Positions 41,345 to 50,135 of a DNA stretch of 52,403 nt are shown in pieces. Location: NCBI GenBank assembly GCA_947002045.1, contig CAMQJB010000012.1, positions 1-52,403 of the forward strand, read 5' to 3'. The stretch is from an uncultured Collinsella sp. (lineage in GTDB: Bacteria; Actinomycetota; Coriobacteriia; Coriobacteriales; Coriobacteriaceae). The notes under the pieces were generated by a model. That model was not told the DNA's origin. It saw only the letters and a program-made list of their open reading frames with translations, and made no database searches. Within the stretch, counting starts at the first letter, position 1. The number at the start of each line of letters is the position of its first letter. The translations under genes were made by a program, and so were the position numbers.

Positions 41345-43705
41345 GTGAAGCTCGATACGCTCGAGATTGGAAAGGACGCCGTTGTCGCATCGGTGACATC
41401 GGACGACCAGGCACTCCGACAACATATTTTGGACATGGGCCTAACACCGGGCACCGAAGTCACCATGATGAAGTACGCCCCCATGGGCGACCCGCTCGAG
41501 ATTCGCCTGCGTGGCTACGAGTTGACGCTGCGCAAGGACGATGCCGCACGGATTGAGCTCGTGGGTGTTCACGACACCGATACGGGTCCGCGCGCTAACG
41601 CCGCAATCGGCACGACGGAGCACCCGGCACTCGGCGAGGGGACGTATTCGCCCCGTGCGGCAAAAACGGCCGTGTCCGAGGGCGCGCCGCTGCACTTTGC
41701 CCTCGCCGGCAACCAAAACTGTGGCAAGACCACGCTGTTTAACCAGCTGACGGGCTCCAACCAGCATGTCGGCAACTTTCCCGGCGTGACGGTCGACCGC
41801 AAGGACGGCACTATCCGTAACCACACCGAGGCGAGCGTTACCGACTTGCCCGGTATTTACTCCCTGTCGCCGTACACGGGCGAAGAGATCGTTAGCCGTC
41901 AATTCATCCTTGACGAAAATCCCGACGCCATCATCGACATCATCGACGCTACCAACATCGAGCGCAATCTGTACCTGACGCTGCAGCTTATGGAGCTCGA
42001 CCGCCCCATGGTCATCGCGCTCAACATGATGGACGAGGTGACGACCAACGGCGGTGCCATTGACGTCAACCTGCTCGAGAGTCTGCTGGGCGTGCCGGTC
42101 GTTCCCATTAGCGCCGCGCGCAACGAGGGCATCGGCGAGCTGGTGGACCATGCCCTGCATGTGGCGCGTTTCCGCGAGCGCCCCGGCCGCCTGGACTTCT
42201 GCGCACCCGATGGCCCAGACGGCGGTGCACTGCATCGCTGCATCCACGGCATTGCCAACCTTATCGAGGACCATGCCGCGACGGCGCACATTCCCGTGCG
42301 TTTTGCGGCGACCAAGCTAGTTGAGGGCGACGAGCTGGTAACCGAGGCGCTTCACCTGGACCGTAACGAGCTCGACGCCATCGAGCACATCATTACCCAG
42401 ATGGAGGGCGAGGCCGGCACCGACCGCCTTTCCGCGCTGGCCGATATGCGCTTTAGCTTTATCGGCGACGTGTGTGGGCGCTGTGTCGTCAAGCCGCACG
42501 AGAGCCGCGAGCACGTGCGCTCCGTCAAGATCGACCGCATTCTGACGGGTCGCTATACGGCCATTCCGGCGTTTCTGCTGATCATGGGTCTCGTCTTTTG
42601 GCTGACGTTTGGCGTGATCGGCGCGGCGTTGCAGGGACTCATGGAGGACGGCATCGCTGCCATCATCGCCTCGGCCGATGCGGGCCTCAAGGCGTTCGGA
42701 ACCAACGACGTGGTGCGCTCGCTGGCTGTCGACGGCGTGCTTACGGGCGTGGGCAGCGTGCTGACCTTCCTGCCGATTATCGTCGTGCTCTTCTTGTTCC
42801 TCTCCATTCTGGAAGACTCCGGCTACATGGCGCGCGTGGCCTTTGTCATGGATAAGGTGTTGCGTCGCTTTGGCCTGTCGGGCCGTAGCTTCGTGCCTAT
42901 GCTCGTCGGTTTTGGCTGCACCGTGCCGGCTATCATGTCGACCCGTACGCTCCCATCCGAGCACGACCGCAAGATGACGGTCATGCTTACGCCGTTCATG
43001 AGCTGCTCGGCCAAGTTGCCGGTCTACGGTCTGCTGTGCGGAGCATTCTTCCCGCAGGCGACAGTTCCCGCCATGGTCTCGCTCTATCTGATTGGTATTG
43101 CGGTTGGCTGTATCGCAGCTTTGGTGCTCAACCGCACGGCATTTAAGGGCGACCCGGTGCCGTTTATCATGGAGCTCCCCAATTACCGCCTGCCGAGCGT
43201 CAAGACGACAGTGATGCTGGCATGGGATAAAGCCAAGGATTTTATTACCAAGGCCTTTACCATTATCTTTGCCGCTACCGTGGTCATCTGGTTCCTTCAG
43301 ACGTTCGATATCCGCTTTAATGTGGTCGCCGATCAGTCGCAGAGTCTGCTTGCGGGCCTCGGCAGCATCATCGCGCCGGCGCTGACGCCGCTTGGGTTTG
43401 GCGACTGGCGTGCATCCACGGCGCTCGTCACCGGACTTATCGCCAAGGAGAGTGTCATCTCGACCCTCACGGTACTTTTGGGCGCGACCTCGCCCGCGGC
43501 ACTGTCGACCATGTTTTCGCCGTTTACTGCCTATGTGTTCCTGGTCTTTACGTTGCTGTACCCGCCGTGCGTGGCTGCGATCGGCGCCGTCAAGAGCGAG
43601 CTGGGCGCGCGCTACGCCGTTGCCGTATTCGCGTTTCAGGTGACGGTCGCCTGGATCGTAGCGTTTGTCGTGCATTCGGCGGGCATATTGCTGGGGTTGG
43701 CTTAG
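41345..43705 (+). CDS. feoB: Ferrous iron transporter, FeoA-FeoB fusion
   Basis: 786 residues from GTG 41345 after GGGGGAGGA. Residues 1-75 are a FeoA/SH3-like domain (ILDMGLTPGTEV, IRLRGYELTLRKDDA). A linker of ~40 residues leads to the FeoB G domain: G1 GNQNCGKTT (122-130; most FeoB have GNPNCGKTT), VGNFPGVTVD, DLPG, NMMD. The helical GDI part is ~280-395, then eight or more membrane helices with paired gate motifs (LVGFGCTVPAIMSTR, PFMSCSAKLPVYG, GLIAKESVIS). It imports Fe2+. No separate feoA or feoC is nearby. Tandem DtxR-like sites suggest iron control. Confidence 0.95.
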   Translation: MKLDTLEIGKDAVVASVTSDDQALRQHILDMGLTPGTEVTMMKYAPMGDPLEIRLRGYELTLRKDDAARIELVGVHDTDTGPRANAAIGTTEHPALGEGTYSPRAAKTAVSEGAPLHFALAGNQNCGKTTLFNQLTGSNQHVGNFPGVTVDRKDGTIRNHTEASVTDLPGIYSLSPYTGEEIVSRQFILDENPDAIIDIIDATNIERNLYLTLQLMELDRPMVIALNMMDEVTTNGGAIDVNLLESLLGVPVVPISAARNEGIGELVDHALHVARFRERPGRLDFCAPDGPDGGALHRCIHGIANLIEDHAATAHIPVRFAATKLVEGDELVTEALHLDRNELDAIEHIITQMEGEAGTDRLSALADMRFSFIGDVCGRCVVKPHESREHVRSVKIDRILTGRYTAIPAFLLIMGLVFWLTFGVIGAALQGLMEDGIAAIIASADAGLKAFGTNDVVRSLAVDGVLTGVGSVLTFLPIIVVLFLFLSILEDSGYMARVAFVMDKVLRRFGLSGRSFVPMLVGFGCTVPAIMSTRTLPSEHDRKMTVMLTPFMSCSAKLPVYGLLCGAFFPQATVPAMVSLYLIGIAVGCIAALVLNRTAFKGDPVPFIMELPNYRLPSVKTTVMLAWDKAKDFITKAFTIIFAATVVIWFLQTFDIRFNVVADQSQSLLAGLGSIIAPALTPLGFGDWRASTALVTGLIAKESVISTLTVLLGATSPAALSTMFSPFTAYVFLVFTLLYPPCVAAIGAVKSELGARYAVAVFAFQVTVAWIVAFVVHSAGILLGLA

Positions 43706-43747
43706 TTATTTATTGACGGTGCAACCTCTGTGTATCGAATTGTTTTC

Positions 43748-43786
43748 GGCCCCGCATCTGTTGCTGACGGATGCGGGGCCGTTGCT
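43748..43786 (+). terminator. Hairpin after feoAB
   Basis: GGCCCCGCAT pairs with ATGCGGGGCC (43748-43757, 43771-43780). The tail GTTGCTATAT is not a strong T tract. Confidence 0.65.
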
Positions 43787-43826
43787 ATATAATCGCCTCC
43801 GCTCAAAATGATTGGAGACGTTATAT

Positions 43827-45023
43827 ATGAGTCAGGCAAGGCAAGACGGCATCACGCTCAGGCAGTGGCTCCCGCTCGTCGGGCTCACCTGCTGTGCGTT
43901 CGTGTTCAACACGTCGGAGTTTATGCCCATCGGCCTTTTGACTGATATCGCCACGTCGTTCTCGCTCACCGAGGCCCAGGCGGGCATCATGATCTCGGTC
44001 TATGCCTGGGGCGTCATGCTGCTGTCGTTGCCGCTCATGGTGTTCGCTTCGCGCTTTGAGTTCAAGCGGATGTTGCTGGGCGTGCTGGCCGTGTTTTCGT
44101 TGGGCCAGTTTCTGTCCGCTGTGGCGCCGACTTATCCCATCCTGGTCTGCGCGCGCCTGGTGGTCGCTTGCGCGCACGCCGTGTTCTGGTCGGTCGCCTC
44201 GATCATGGCGTCGCGCCTGGTTGACACGCGCCATGGGGCGCTCGCTATCAGCATGATCGCCACGGGCTCTTCCATCGCACAGATCTTCGGCCTGCCGCTC
44301 GGCCGTGCCATTGGCCTGGCCGTGGGCTGGCGCATGACGTTTGCCGTGGTCGGGGTCCTCTCGGCCATCGCGGTCGTCTACCAGGCGACCGTGTTCCCGG
44401 CCATGCCGGCGGGCGAGCGCTTTACCGTCAAACAGTTGCCCGAGCTGCTCAAGAACCCGCTCCTGATCGCGCTCTACGCGGTCACGGTTTTTATGGCGAC
44501 CGGCTACTACGCGGGTTACAGCTATATCGAGCCCTTCCTGGCACAGGTCGCGCACGTCGACGCGGGCGCCATCACCATGACGCTGACGGCGTTTGGCTGC
44601 TCTGGTTTGCTCGGAAGCTGGCTGTTTGGCCGCCTGTTCGATGGGCATCGCTTCCCGTTCTTGGCTATCACGCTCTCCGGCGTGCCGGTGGCCCTGCTGC
44701 TCATGGGGCCGGCCGCATCGTCGCTCGTGACAGTGCTTGCCGTCTGCGCACTGTGGGGTTGCTGCGCCACGGCCTTTAACGTGGCGTTTCAGGCCGAGCT
44801 CATCAAGAACACGCCGGCAGATTCGTCGGCCGTCGCCATGTCGATCTTCTCGGGCCTGTTCAATCTCGGTATTGGTACGGGCACGGCGATTGGTGGCGCC
44901 GTGGTGTCGGGCCCGGGCATCGCTTGGATCGGCTACGCGGGCGGCACGATCGCCGTCGTGGGCGTCATCCTCGCCATCACCGTGCTGTTTCCGGCCATCC
45001 GCCGCGCCAAGCCCGTCGCCTAA
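43827..45023 (+). CDS. MFS exporter, SotB/sugar efflux type
   Basis: 398 residues from ATG 43827; the open frame to a TTG at 43812 includes the GGAG site and is rejected. Twelve hydrophobic helices. It resembles E. coli SotB: FVFNTSEFMPIGLLTDIA at the start, AGIMISVYAWGVMLLSLPLM, HAVFWSVASIMASR, GLPLGRAIG..GWRMTF and YAGYSYIEPFL. SotB-type proteins export sugars such as arabinose or IPTG by proton antiport; drugs are also possible. Single gene; a 67-nt palindrome follows 15 bp after the stop. Confidence 0.88.
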   Translation: MSQARQDGITLRQWLPLVGLTCCAFVFNTSEFMPIGLLTDIATSFSLTEAQAGIMISVYAWGVMLLSLPLMVFASRFEFKRMLLGVLAVFSLGQFLSAVAPTYPILVCARLVVACAHAVFWSVASIMASRLVDTRHGALAISMIATGSSIAQIFGLPLGRAIGLAVGWRMTFAVVGVLSAIAVVYQATVFPAMPAGERFTVKQLPELLKNPLLIALYAVTVFMATGYYAGYSYIEPFLAQVAHVDAGAITMTLTAFGCSGLLGSWLFGRLFDGHRFPFLAITLSGVPVALLLMGPAASSLVTVLAVCALWGCCATAFNVAFQAELIKNTPADSSAVAMSIFSGLFNLGIGTGTAIGGAVVSGPGIAWIGYAGGTIAVVGVILAITVLFPAIRRAKPVA

Positions 45024-45038
45024 TCACGTTTCCTCATC

Positions 45039-45105
45039 AGTTGCGGTGGAATAGTTCCTGTTTAAGGCCTCTGAAAGCCCAAGCAGGAACTATTCCACCG
45101 CAACT
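45039..45105. repeat. AGTTGCGGTGGAATA palindrome family, copy 2
   Basis: Perfect 22-bp arms (45039-45060, 45084-45105) and a 23-nt spacer, followed by TATTTT, so it could also terminate the exporter gene. It has the same geometry as 1994-2060. Confidence 0.85.
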
Positions 45106-45176
45106 TATTTTGGGGAAGAGGATACAAGCCGGGCATACAATGGATGTCGTTGTGTTGAGCTTACCGGGAGGCTGTT

Positions 45177-46553
45177 ATGTGGGCATACGAGACGACGTTC
45201 TATCAAATCTATCCGCTGGGCTTTTGTGGAGCTCCGCGCGAAAACGCCGCGCCCGTTGCCGAGGATGAGCTCGCCCAGGCTGCCAACGCCGCGCCAAACC
45301 CCGATGCGCCCATCATGAAGATCGCCCAATGGGCCGACTACCTGCAGGAACTCGGCGTTGGCGCTGTGCTCATTAACCCGCCGCTCGAGTCCGATAGCCA
45401 TGGCTACGATACGCGTAGCCTACGCCATATCGATCGACGCCTGGGTGGGGATGCCGACTTTGCCGCCGTGTGCGAGACACTGCATGCCCACGGCATCCGC
45501 GTGGTACTCGACGCCGTCTTCAACCACGTCGGTCGCGGCTTTTGGGCCTTCCGCGATGTGCAGGAGCGCAAGTGGGACTCGCCCTATAAGGACTGGTTCC
45601 ACATTAGCTTTGACGGCGACTCCTGCTATGGCGACGGCTTTTGGTACGAGGGCTGGGAAGGCCATTTTGAGCTTGTGAAGCTCAACCTGCAAAATCCCGC
45701 CGTGGTCGATTACCTGCTCGAGTCCGTGCGCCGTTGGGCCGACGTCTTTGGCGTCGACGGCCTGCGTCTGGACGTTGCCTATATGCTCGACCGCGACTTC
45801 ATGCGTCGTCTGCATAGCTTCGCCCGTGAGCTCAAGCCCGACTTCGTGCTGATCGGCGAGACGCTCCACGGCGACTACAACCAGATCGTCAACGACGAGA
45901 TGCTCGACTCCTGCACCAACTACGAGTGTTACAAGGGCCTGTACTCCAGCTTTAACTCGGTCAACATGTTCGAGATTGCGCACTCGCTGCACCGTCAGTT
46001 TGGCGGCGACCCCTGGTGCATCTACCGCGGCAAGCACCTGCTGTCGTTTGTCGACAACCACGACGTGCCGCGACTGGCAAGCATCCTCACTGACAAGTCG
46101 TGCCTGCGTCCCGCCTATGGCATGCTCTTTGGCATGCCGGGCATCCCGTGCGTCTACTATGGCAGCGAGTGGGGAATTGCTGGCGAAAAGGGCGGCCCCG
46201 ATGGCGACTGGGCGCTGCGCCCTGCGCTCGATGAACCTGCGCCCAACGAACTGACGGCGTTCATCACGCAGCTCGCACACCTTCGTTCGGCCGACGACGC
46301 GGCGGCCCGTGCTCTCAACTACGGTGCCTATCGCAATGTGGTGATCCAGAACAAGCAGCTGCTGTTCGAGCGCGCCTGCGACGACGCGACGGTGCTCGTG
46401 GCGGTGAACGCCGTGGACGAGCCTTACACCTTTGGCGCCGGCGAGCTCAACGGCTCCTTTGTAGATTTGCTTGCCGACGGCGTGCCCACGGTCGAGCTGG
46501 CGGGCTCTCTTGAGCTTGCGCCCTACGAGGTACGCTATCTGTTGAGGGCCTAG
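45177..46553 (+). CDS. Glycoside hydrolase family 13 (alpha-amylase family) protein
   Basis: 458 residues from ATG 45177 with GGGAG upstream. Conserved GH13 regions: I DAVFNH (112-117), II GLRLDVA with nucleophile Asp199, III LIGETLHG with acid/base Glu228, IV FVDNHDVPR with Asp296. The TIM barrel is compact, with a small C-terminal beta domain. No signal peptide, so it acts in the cytoplasm on imported alpha-glucans or oligosaccharides. Exact specificity (maltodextrin, branched or short glucosides) cannot be told. The next gene starts 3 bp after the stop. Confidence 0.92.
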   Translation: MWAYETTFYQIYPLGFCGAPRENAAPVAEDELAQAANAAPNPDAPIMKIAQWADYLQELGVGAVLINPPLESDSHGYDTRSLRHIDRRLGGDADFAAVCETLHAHGIRVVLDAVFNHVGRGFWAFRDVQERKWDSPYKDWFHISFDGDSCYGDGFWYEGWEGHFELVKLNLQNPAVVDYLLESVRRWADVFGVDGLRLDVAYMLDRDFMRRLHSFARELKPDFVLIGETLHGDYNQIVNDEMLDSCTNYECYKGLYSSFNSVNMFEIAHSLHRQFGGDPWCIYRGKHLLSFVDNHDVPRLASILTDKSCLRPAYGMLFGMPGIPCVYYGSEWGIAGEKGGPDGDWALRPALDEPAPNELTAFITQLAHLRSADDAAARALNYGAYRNVVIQNKQLLFERACDDATVLVAVNAVDEPYTFGAGELNGSFVDLLADGVPTVELAGSLELAPYEVRYLLRA

Positions 46554-46556
46554 GCC

Positions 46557-47126
46557 ATGGCTGCGTCCGACGAGGGCTATCAACATATTGAGCATGGGTT
46601 TGAGCCCGTGTTTGACGAGCACTCGCGCGTTTTGGTGCTGGGGTCGTTTCCCTCGGTGCTCTCGCGTGCTAATGCCTTTTATTACGGCAACCCGCAGAAT
46701 CGCTTTTGGCGGGTGATGGCCGCGTGCCTCGGTGTGCCTGTGCCGCCCAACGAGGGCGACCTCTTGGCGGGCAGCGAGCCTGCGGCGCTCGATGCCTCGA
46801 TAGCCGCCAAGCGGGCCATGCTGCTGAACGGCGGCGTGGCCCTGTGGGATGTGATCGAGAGCTGCGACATTAAGGGCTCGAGCGACGCGAGTATTCGCAA
46901 CGTTGTGCCGGCACATATCGAGTGCATTACCGACGCAGCTCCCATTGAGCAGGTGATATGCAACGGTGGTACAGCTGGCCGGCTCTACAAGCGCTATCTA
47001 CAAGAACGCACCGGACTGCCCGCCATCGTCCTGCCCTCGACAAGTCCCGCCAATGCGGCGTGGCGTCTGGAGCGCCTTGTCGAGCGGTGGAACGGCGCCG
47101 CTGATTGGCGGGCTTCTTCGATTTAG
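46557..47126 (+). CDS. DNA-deoxyinosine (hypoxanthine) glycosylase, UDG superfamily
   Basis: 189 residues. UDG-fold motifs: VLVLGSFPSVLSR (motif 1; family 6 enzymes lack the catalytic Asp of Ung), YYGNPQNRFWRVM, LLNGGVALWDVIESC, CNGGTAGRLYKRY and the C-terminal LPSTSPANA loop. It matches the hypoxanthine-DNA glycosylase group that removes deaminated adenine. Starts 3 bp after the GH13 stop, so co-transcribed by position but functionally unrelated. Its 3' end overlaps the convergent gene by 4 bp. Confidence 0.85.
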   Translation: MAASDEGYQHIEHGFEPVFDEHSRVLVLGSFPSVLSRANAFYYGNPQNRFWRVMAACLGVPVPPNEGDLLAGSEPAALDASIAAKRAMLLNGGVALWDVIESCDIKGSSDASIRNVVPAHIECITDAAPIEQVICNGGTAGRLYKRYLQERTGLPAIVLPSTSPANAAWRLERLVERWNGAADWRASSI

Positions 47127-47776
47127 CAGTTTGAGTGTTTGGCAAGACGTCTCATAACGGCGCGCCAGATCGGTGCGGGCAGCGCGGGCTTGACGCGCAC
47201 CATGCCGTCGACATCGACGCTACCGGCATCGCCGCCGCCGAGCAGCTGCGCATGCTCAATGGAACAGCCCATGCGCACAGCGCCCACAAGCTTATCCATC
47301 GCTTCCGAAAATGGCCGACGCAAGAGGCCCATACGCGGGGAGTGGCGAAGCGCTGCGATGCCGCTGCCGGCACAGATGACAACGCCGTCGCACCATGGTA
47401 GGTCACGTAGAATACATGCCCGATACAGGCGGTCGAGGGCTTCGTCCGCCTGCCTGTTGTTTTTGGACGCGGCCTGGACGACGACATAGATGCGTGTCTC
47501 CGTATTTCCAAGGCGATCGAGTATCTGCTCGACAGCGATCATGGCCTCATCATCAAATGCATCATCAACAGCGAGCACCATGCCATCGACTGCGCCGGCA
47601 TTATCCGCCTCCAAATCGATTGGGCGGGGGAGCGCGGTGCCAGAAAGCTGAGCATAGGCGGCGATGGCATCCTGCAAGTCCCAGAGCAAAAACTCAAGAT
47701 CGGCGCTATTGGGAATGCTGATATACGCAATGGTTTGCAACGTTTTTGGTACATCGCCGCGTGCGGTCGTCTCCAT
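47123..47776 (-). CDS. Flavodoxin/FMN-reductase-like hypothetical protein
   Basis: 217 residues, not firmly recognised. The C-terminal half (RACILRDLPWCDGVVICAGS, then RRPFSEAMDKLVGAVRMG) resembles the end of NADPH-dependent FMN reductase/flavodoxin-like proteins of Firmicutes and Actinobacteria. The N-terminal half (TIAYISIPNSADLEFLLWDL) lacks a clear FMN phosphate loop, so it may not bind FMN. No membrane segment. It is convergent with the glycosylase (4-bp overlap) and divergent from the aminotransferase, 93 bp away. Confidence 0.6.
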   Translation of the reverse strand: METTARGDVPKTLQTIAYISIPNSADLEFLLWDLQDAIAAYAQLSGTALPRPIDLEADNAGAVDGMVLAVDDAFDDEAMIAVEQILDRLGNTETRIYVVVQAASKNNRQADEALDRLYRACILRDLPWCDGVVICAGSGIAALRHSPRMGLLRRPFSEAMDKLVGAVRMGCSIEHAQLLGGGDAGSVDVDGMVRVKPALPAPIWRAVMRRLAKHSNC

Positions 47777-47869
47777 GCCGCCTCCTTTCCGGTTGGTTTC
47801 CGTTTAGGTTACACCGTCTGGCGGCGCCTCGCCGCGCTATCCTAGTGCAACCCTTATGAAAGGAACGCC

Positions 47870-49006
47870 ATGCGTCTGCCCATGAATACCTCGCTTGCCA
47901 CGCTCAAGCCCTCCGGCATCCGTCGAATTAACGCGCTCGCCGCCCAGCATCCGGGGTGCATCGCGCTTGCGCTCGGCGAACCCGATTTTCCCACGCCCGA
48001 TGTGATTAGCGCCGAGGTGACCGCATCGCTCGACCGCGGCGACACGCACTATCCGCCCAACAACGGTCGCCCCGCCCTGCGTGAGGCGCTGTCTGCCTAC
48101 ATGGGGGGCGCGGGCCTGGCGTTTTCCGCCGATGAGGTCATTCTGACCGACGGCGCGACCGAGGCCCTGTCGGCAACATTCATGGCTATGCTCAACCCTG
48201 GCGACGAGGTCATTATCCCCACGCCGGCCTTTGGCCTGTACGAGAGCATCGTCGTGGCCAACCATGCCAAGGCGGTCTTTTTGGATACGGAGTCTGCGCA
48301 ATTCCAGATCGATGAGGAAGCGCTGCGCGCTTGCGTTACGCCGGCGACCAAGGCCATCGTCATCTGCTCGCCCAACAATCCTACGGGTTGTATCCTCAAC
48401 GCGGCATCGCTCGACGCCGTGGCGCGCGTGGCGGAGCAGGCGGGCATCTACGTGGTCTGCGACGACGTATACAACCGCCTGGTTTATGTGGATGGCTACG
48501 AGCGCTTTGCCCAGCGTCACCCGGAGCTGCGTGAGCAGACGGTCGTCATTGAGAGCTTCTCCAAGCCCTGGGCTATGACCGGCTGGCGCCTGGGCTGGCT
48601 CGCAGCAGCGGCACCCGTCATCGCCGAGATCGCAAAAGCTCACCAATACCTAGTATCGAGCGCCGTCTCCTTCGAGATGGACGCCGCAGCCCGAGCCCTC
48701 ACCGTCGACCCCACCCCCATGCTAAAAGTCTACCGAGCCCGCCGCGAGCGCGTACTCGAAGCCTTAAACGCCATGGGCCTCGACGTAGTGGAACCAGCCG
48801 GCGCCTTCTACGCCTTCCCCAGCATCAAACAGTACGGCCTAACCAGCGAAGACTTCTGTATCAAAGCCATCAAAGAAGCAAACGTAGCCCTAGTCCCGGG
48901 AGACTGCTTCGGAACCGAAGGCCACGTCCGCCTCAGCTACTGCGTCTCCGACAAAGACCTAGACGAAGGCCTCCGCCGCCTGTCCACCTTCATTTCAACC
49001 TTGTAG
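47870..49006 (+). CDS. Class I/II pyridoxal-phosphate aminotransferase
   Basis: 378 residues from ATG 47870 (GAAAGGAA upstream). Fold type I: ALGEPDFPTP near residue 35, THYPPNNGRPALREAL, TDGATEALSATFMA, CSPNNPTGCIL (Asn for PLP), VVCDDVYNRLVY (Asp), SFSKPWAMTGWRLGW with the PLP lysine (~231), and an Arg near the C-terminus (GHVRLSY). Probably an aspartate/aromatic-type aminotransferase. Oddity: from about 48600 to the stop, third codon positions switch from mainly G/C to A/C (GAA, AAA, CTA, GTA), unlike the first two thirds. Confidence 0.92.
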   Translation: MRLPMNTSLATLKPSGIRRINALAAQHPGCIALALGEPDFPTPDVISAEVTASLDRGDTHYPPNNGRPALREALSAYMGGAGLAFSADEVILTDGATEALSATFMAMLNPGDEVIIPTPAFGLYESIVVANHAKAVFLDTESAQFQIDEEALRACVTPATKAIVICSPNNPTGCILNAASLDAVARVAEQAGIYVVCDDVYNRLVYVDGYERFAQRHPELREQTVVIESFSKPWAMTGWRLGWLAAAAPVIAEIAKAHQYLVSSAVSFEMDAAARALTVDPTPMLKVYRARRERVLEALNAMGLDVVEPAGAFYAFPSIKQYGLTSEDFCIKAIKEANVALVPGDCFGTEGHVRLSYCVSDKDLDEGLRRLSTFISTL

Positions 49007-49059
49007 CCCTCAGGGATGCAACACATCAGCCCACCGACCCAAGCATTATGAGTGGGGGC

Positions 49060-49275
49060 GTCAGCCAACGAAAACCCGGGCTGCCCAAAGTCAACGCAGG
49101 CACGCGCCGCCGAAGGCCAGGCACAAGGTTTTCGTAGATTCCGCACGAGCCGAAGACCACTTAATGTGGTCTTCGCGCGAGCCAGGACTTGACCGAGCGA
49201 AAACCTTGCGCCTGGCCTTCGGCGGCGCGTGCCGGATGGTGGAATTGTGTGCAGCCCGGTTTTCCGTTGACCGAC
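49060..49275. repeat. About 210-bp nested palindrome upstream of rplJ
   Basis: Main arms 49099-49134 and 49198-49233 pair over 36 bp with one G-T pair (arm begins GGCACGCGCCGCCGAAGG). Outside them AAAACCCGGGCTGC (49071-49084) pairs with 49251-49263 with one base missing, and weaker pairing continues to ~49060/49275. The centre is a 10-bp hairpin CGAAGACCAC with its complement (49151-49160, 49166-49175; loop TTAAT). No ORF is credible. It fills the gap between the aminotransferase stop and the rplJ promoter. Confidence 0.85.
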
Positions 49276-49297
49276 GCCGGGGTCCCCGCCATAATAC
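49267..49297 (+). promoter_or_regulatory. Promoter of rplJ-rplL
   Basis: TTGACC at 49267-49272 and TAATAC at 49292-49297 (19-bp spacer; ATAATA one base earlier gives 18). It lies directly before the L10 leader. Confidence 0.6.
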
Positions 49298-49319
49298 TCT
49301 CGGTTCACGCACGAATCCG

Positions 49320-49407
49320 CTGCCAGAGACAGCCGGCGCAAACGGGTCTTACCCGCGAGCTTAATGGGATATCCCGCCAGCCGAGGTGGTCGAGTAGATA
49401 TGTCTTC
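49320..49407 (+). promoter_or_regulatory. Ribosomal protein L10 leader
   Basis: AGACAGCCGGCGC...ACGGGTCTTACCCGC...CTTAATGGGAT...CGCCAGCCGAGGTGG is the pattern of actinobacterial L10 leaders: CGGCG pairs with CGCC(AG)CCG-type sequence and a GGGT-CTT-ACCC hairpin lies inside. L10(L12) binding to this RNA normally controls rplJL. A terminator hairpin and T tract follow at once. Confidence 0.75.
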
Positions 49408-49409
49408 TC

Positions 49410-49446
49410 GCCCCCGTCGCTCATGCAGCGCGGGGGCTTTCTTTTT
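49410..49446 (+). terminator. Attenuator terminator after the L10 leader
   Basis: GCCCCCG...CGGGGGC stem (49410-49416, 49431-49437), then TTTCTTTTT. It lies 66 bp before rplJ, so it must be conditional. The 49007-49511 gap is thus fully explained by palindrome, promoter, leader and attenuator. Confidence 0.82.
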
Positions 49447-49511
49447 GGACATGCCCCCGTCACGTCCTTGTGGCGGACCGTGCCCGGAAAGAATTCGAGG
49501 AGGTGTAATTC

Positions 49512-50033
49512 ATGCCCCAGCAGTACAAAATCGACAAGGTTGCAGAGATCGAGTCCCGTATCGCCGAGAACGCCGGTCTGTTCGTCGTCAACTACAACGG
49601 TCTGATGGTTAAGCAGGCTCAGGAGCTGCGTCATCAGCTTCGCGAGTGCGGCGCCGAGATGAAGGTCTACAAGAACAACCTGGTCAAGATCGCCCTCAAG
49701 AACCAGGAGCAGCCCGAGATCGACGAGATTCTCGCCGGCCCCGTCGCTTATGTGTTCTACGAGACCGAGCCGGTCGAGGCCGCTAAGGCCCTTAAGGACT
49801 TCTCCGCTAAGTCCAAGGGCGTCCTTGAGATCAAGGGCGGTATCTCCGACGGCAAGGCCGTTTCCGCTGATGATGTTAAGGCTATCGCCGAGCTGCCCAC
49901 CAAGGATCAGCTTCTCGGCCAGATCGCCGGTCTCATCTCCGGTTTCGCTCGCGACATCGCTGTCTGCGTCAACGGCGTTTCCTCTGGTCTCGCTCGTTCG
50001 ATCCAGCAGGTCTCCGAGCAGAAGGCAGCCTAG
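49512..50033 (+). CDS. rplJ: 50S ribosomal protein L10
   Basis: 173 residues from ATG 49512 with GGAGGTG upstream. N-terminal rRNA-binding domain (KIDKVAEIESRIAENAGLFV, ELRHQLRECGAEMKVYKNNL) and a C-terminal helix that carries L7/L12 dimers. It forms the ribosomal stalk with rplL, 102 bp downstream. It is not next to rplA as usual. Confidence 0.97.
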   Translation: MPQQYKIDKVAEIESRIAENAGLFVVNYNGLMVKQAQELRHQLRECGAEMKVYKNNLVKIALKNQEQPEIDEILAGPVAYVFYETEPVEAAKALKDFSAKSKGVLEIKGGISDGKAVSADDVKAIAELPTKDQLLGQIAGLISGFARDIAVCVNGVSSGLARSIQQVSEQKAA

Positions 50034-50135
50034 TTGCTGTTTTCACCCGCGGCGGCAACGCCGCACCCCTGGCGCATTCGCGTCGTGTTTTAACTGATCT
50101 CCGTGCATCCGCACGGAAACCGAAAGGACTTAGAA

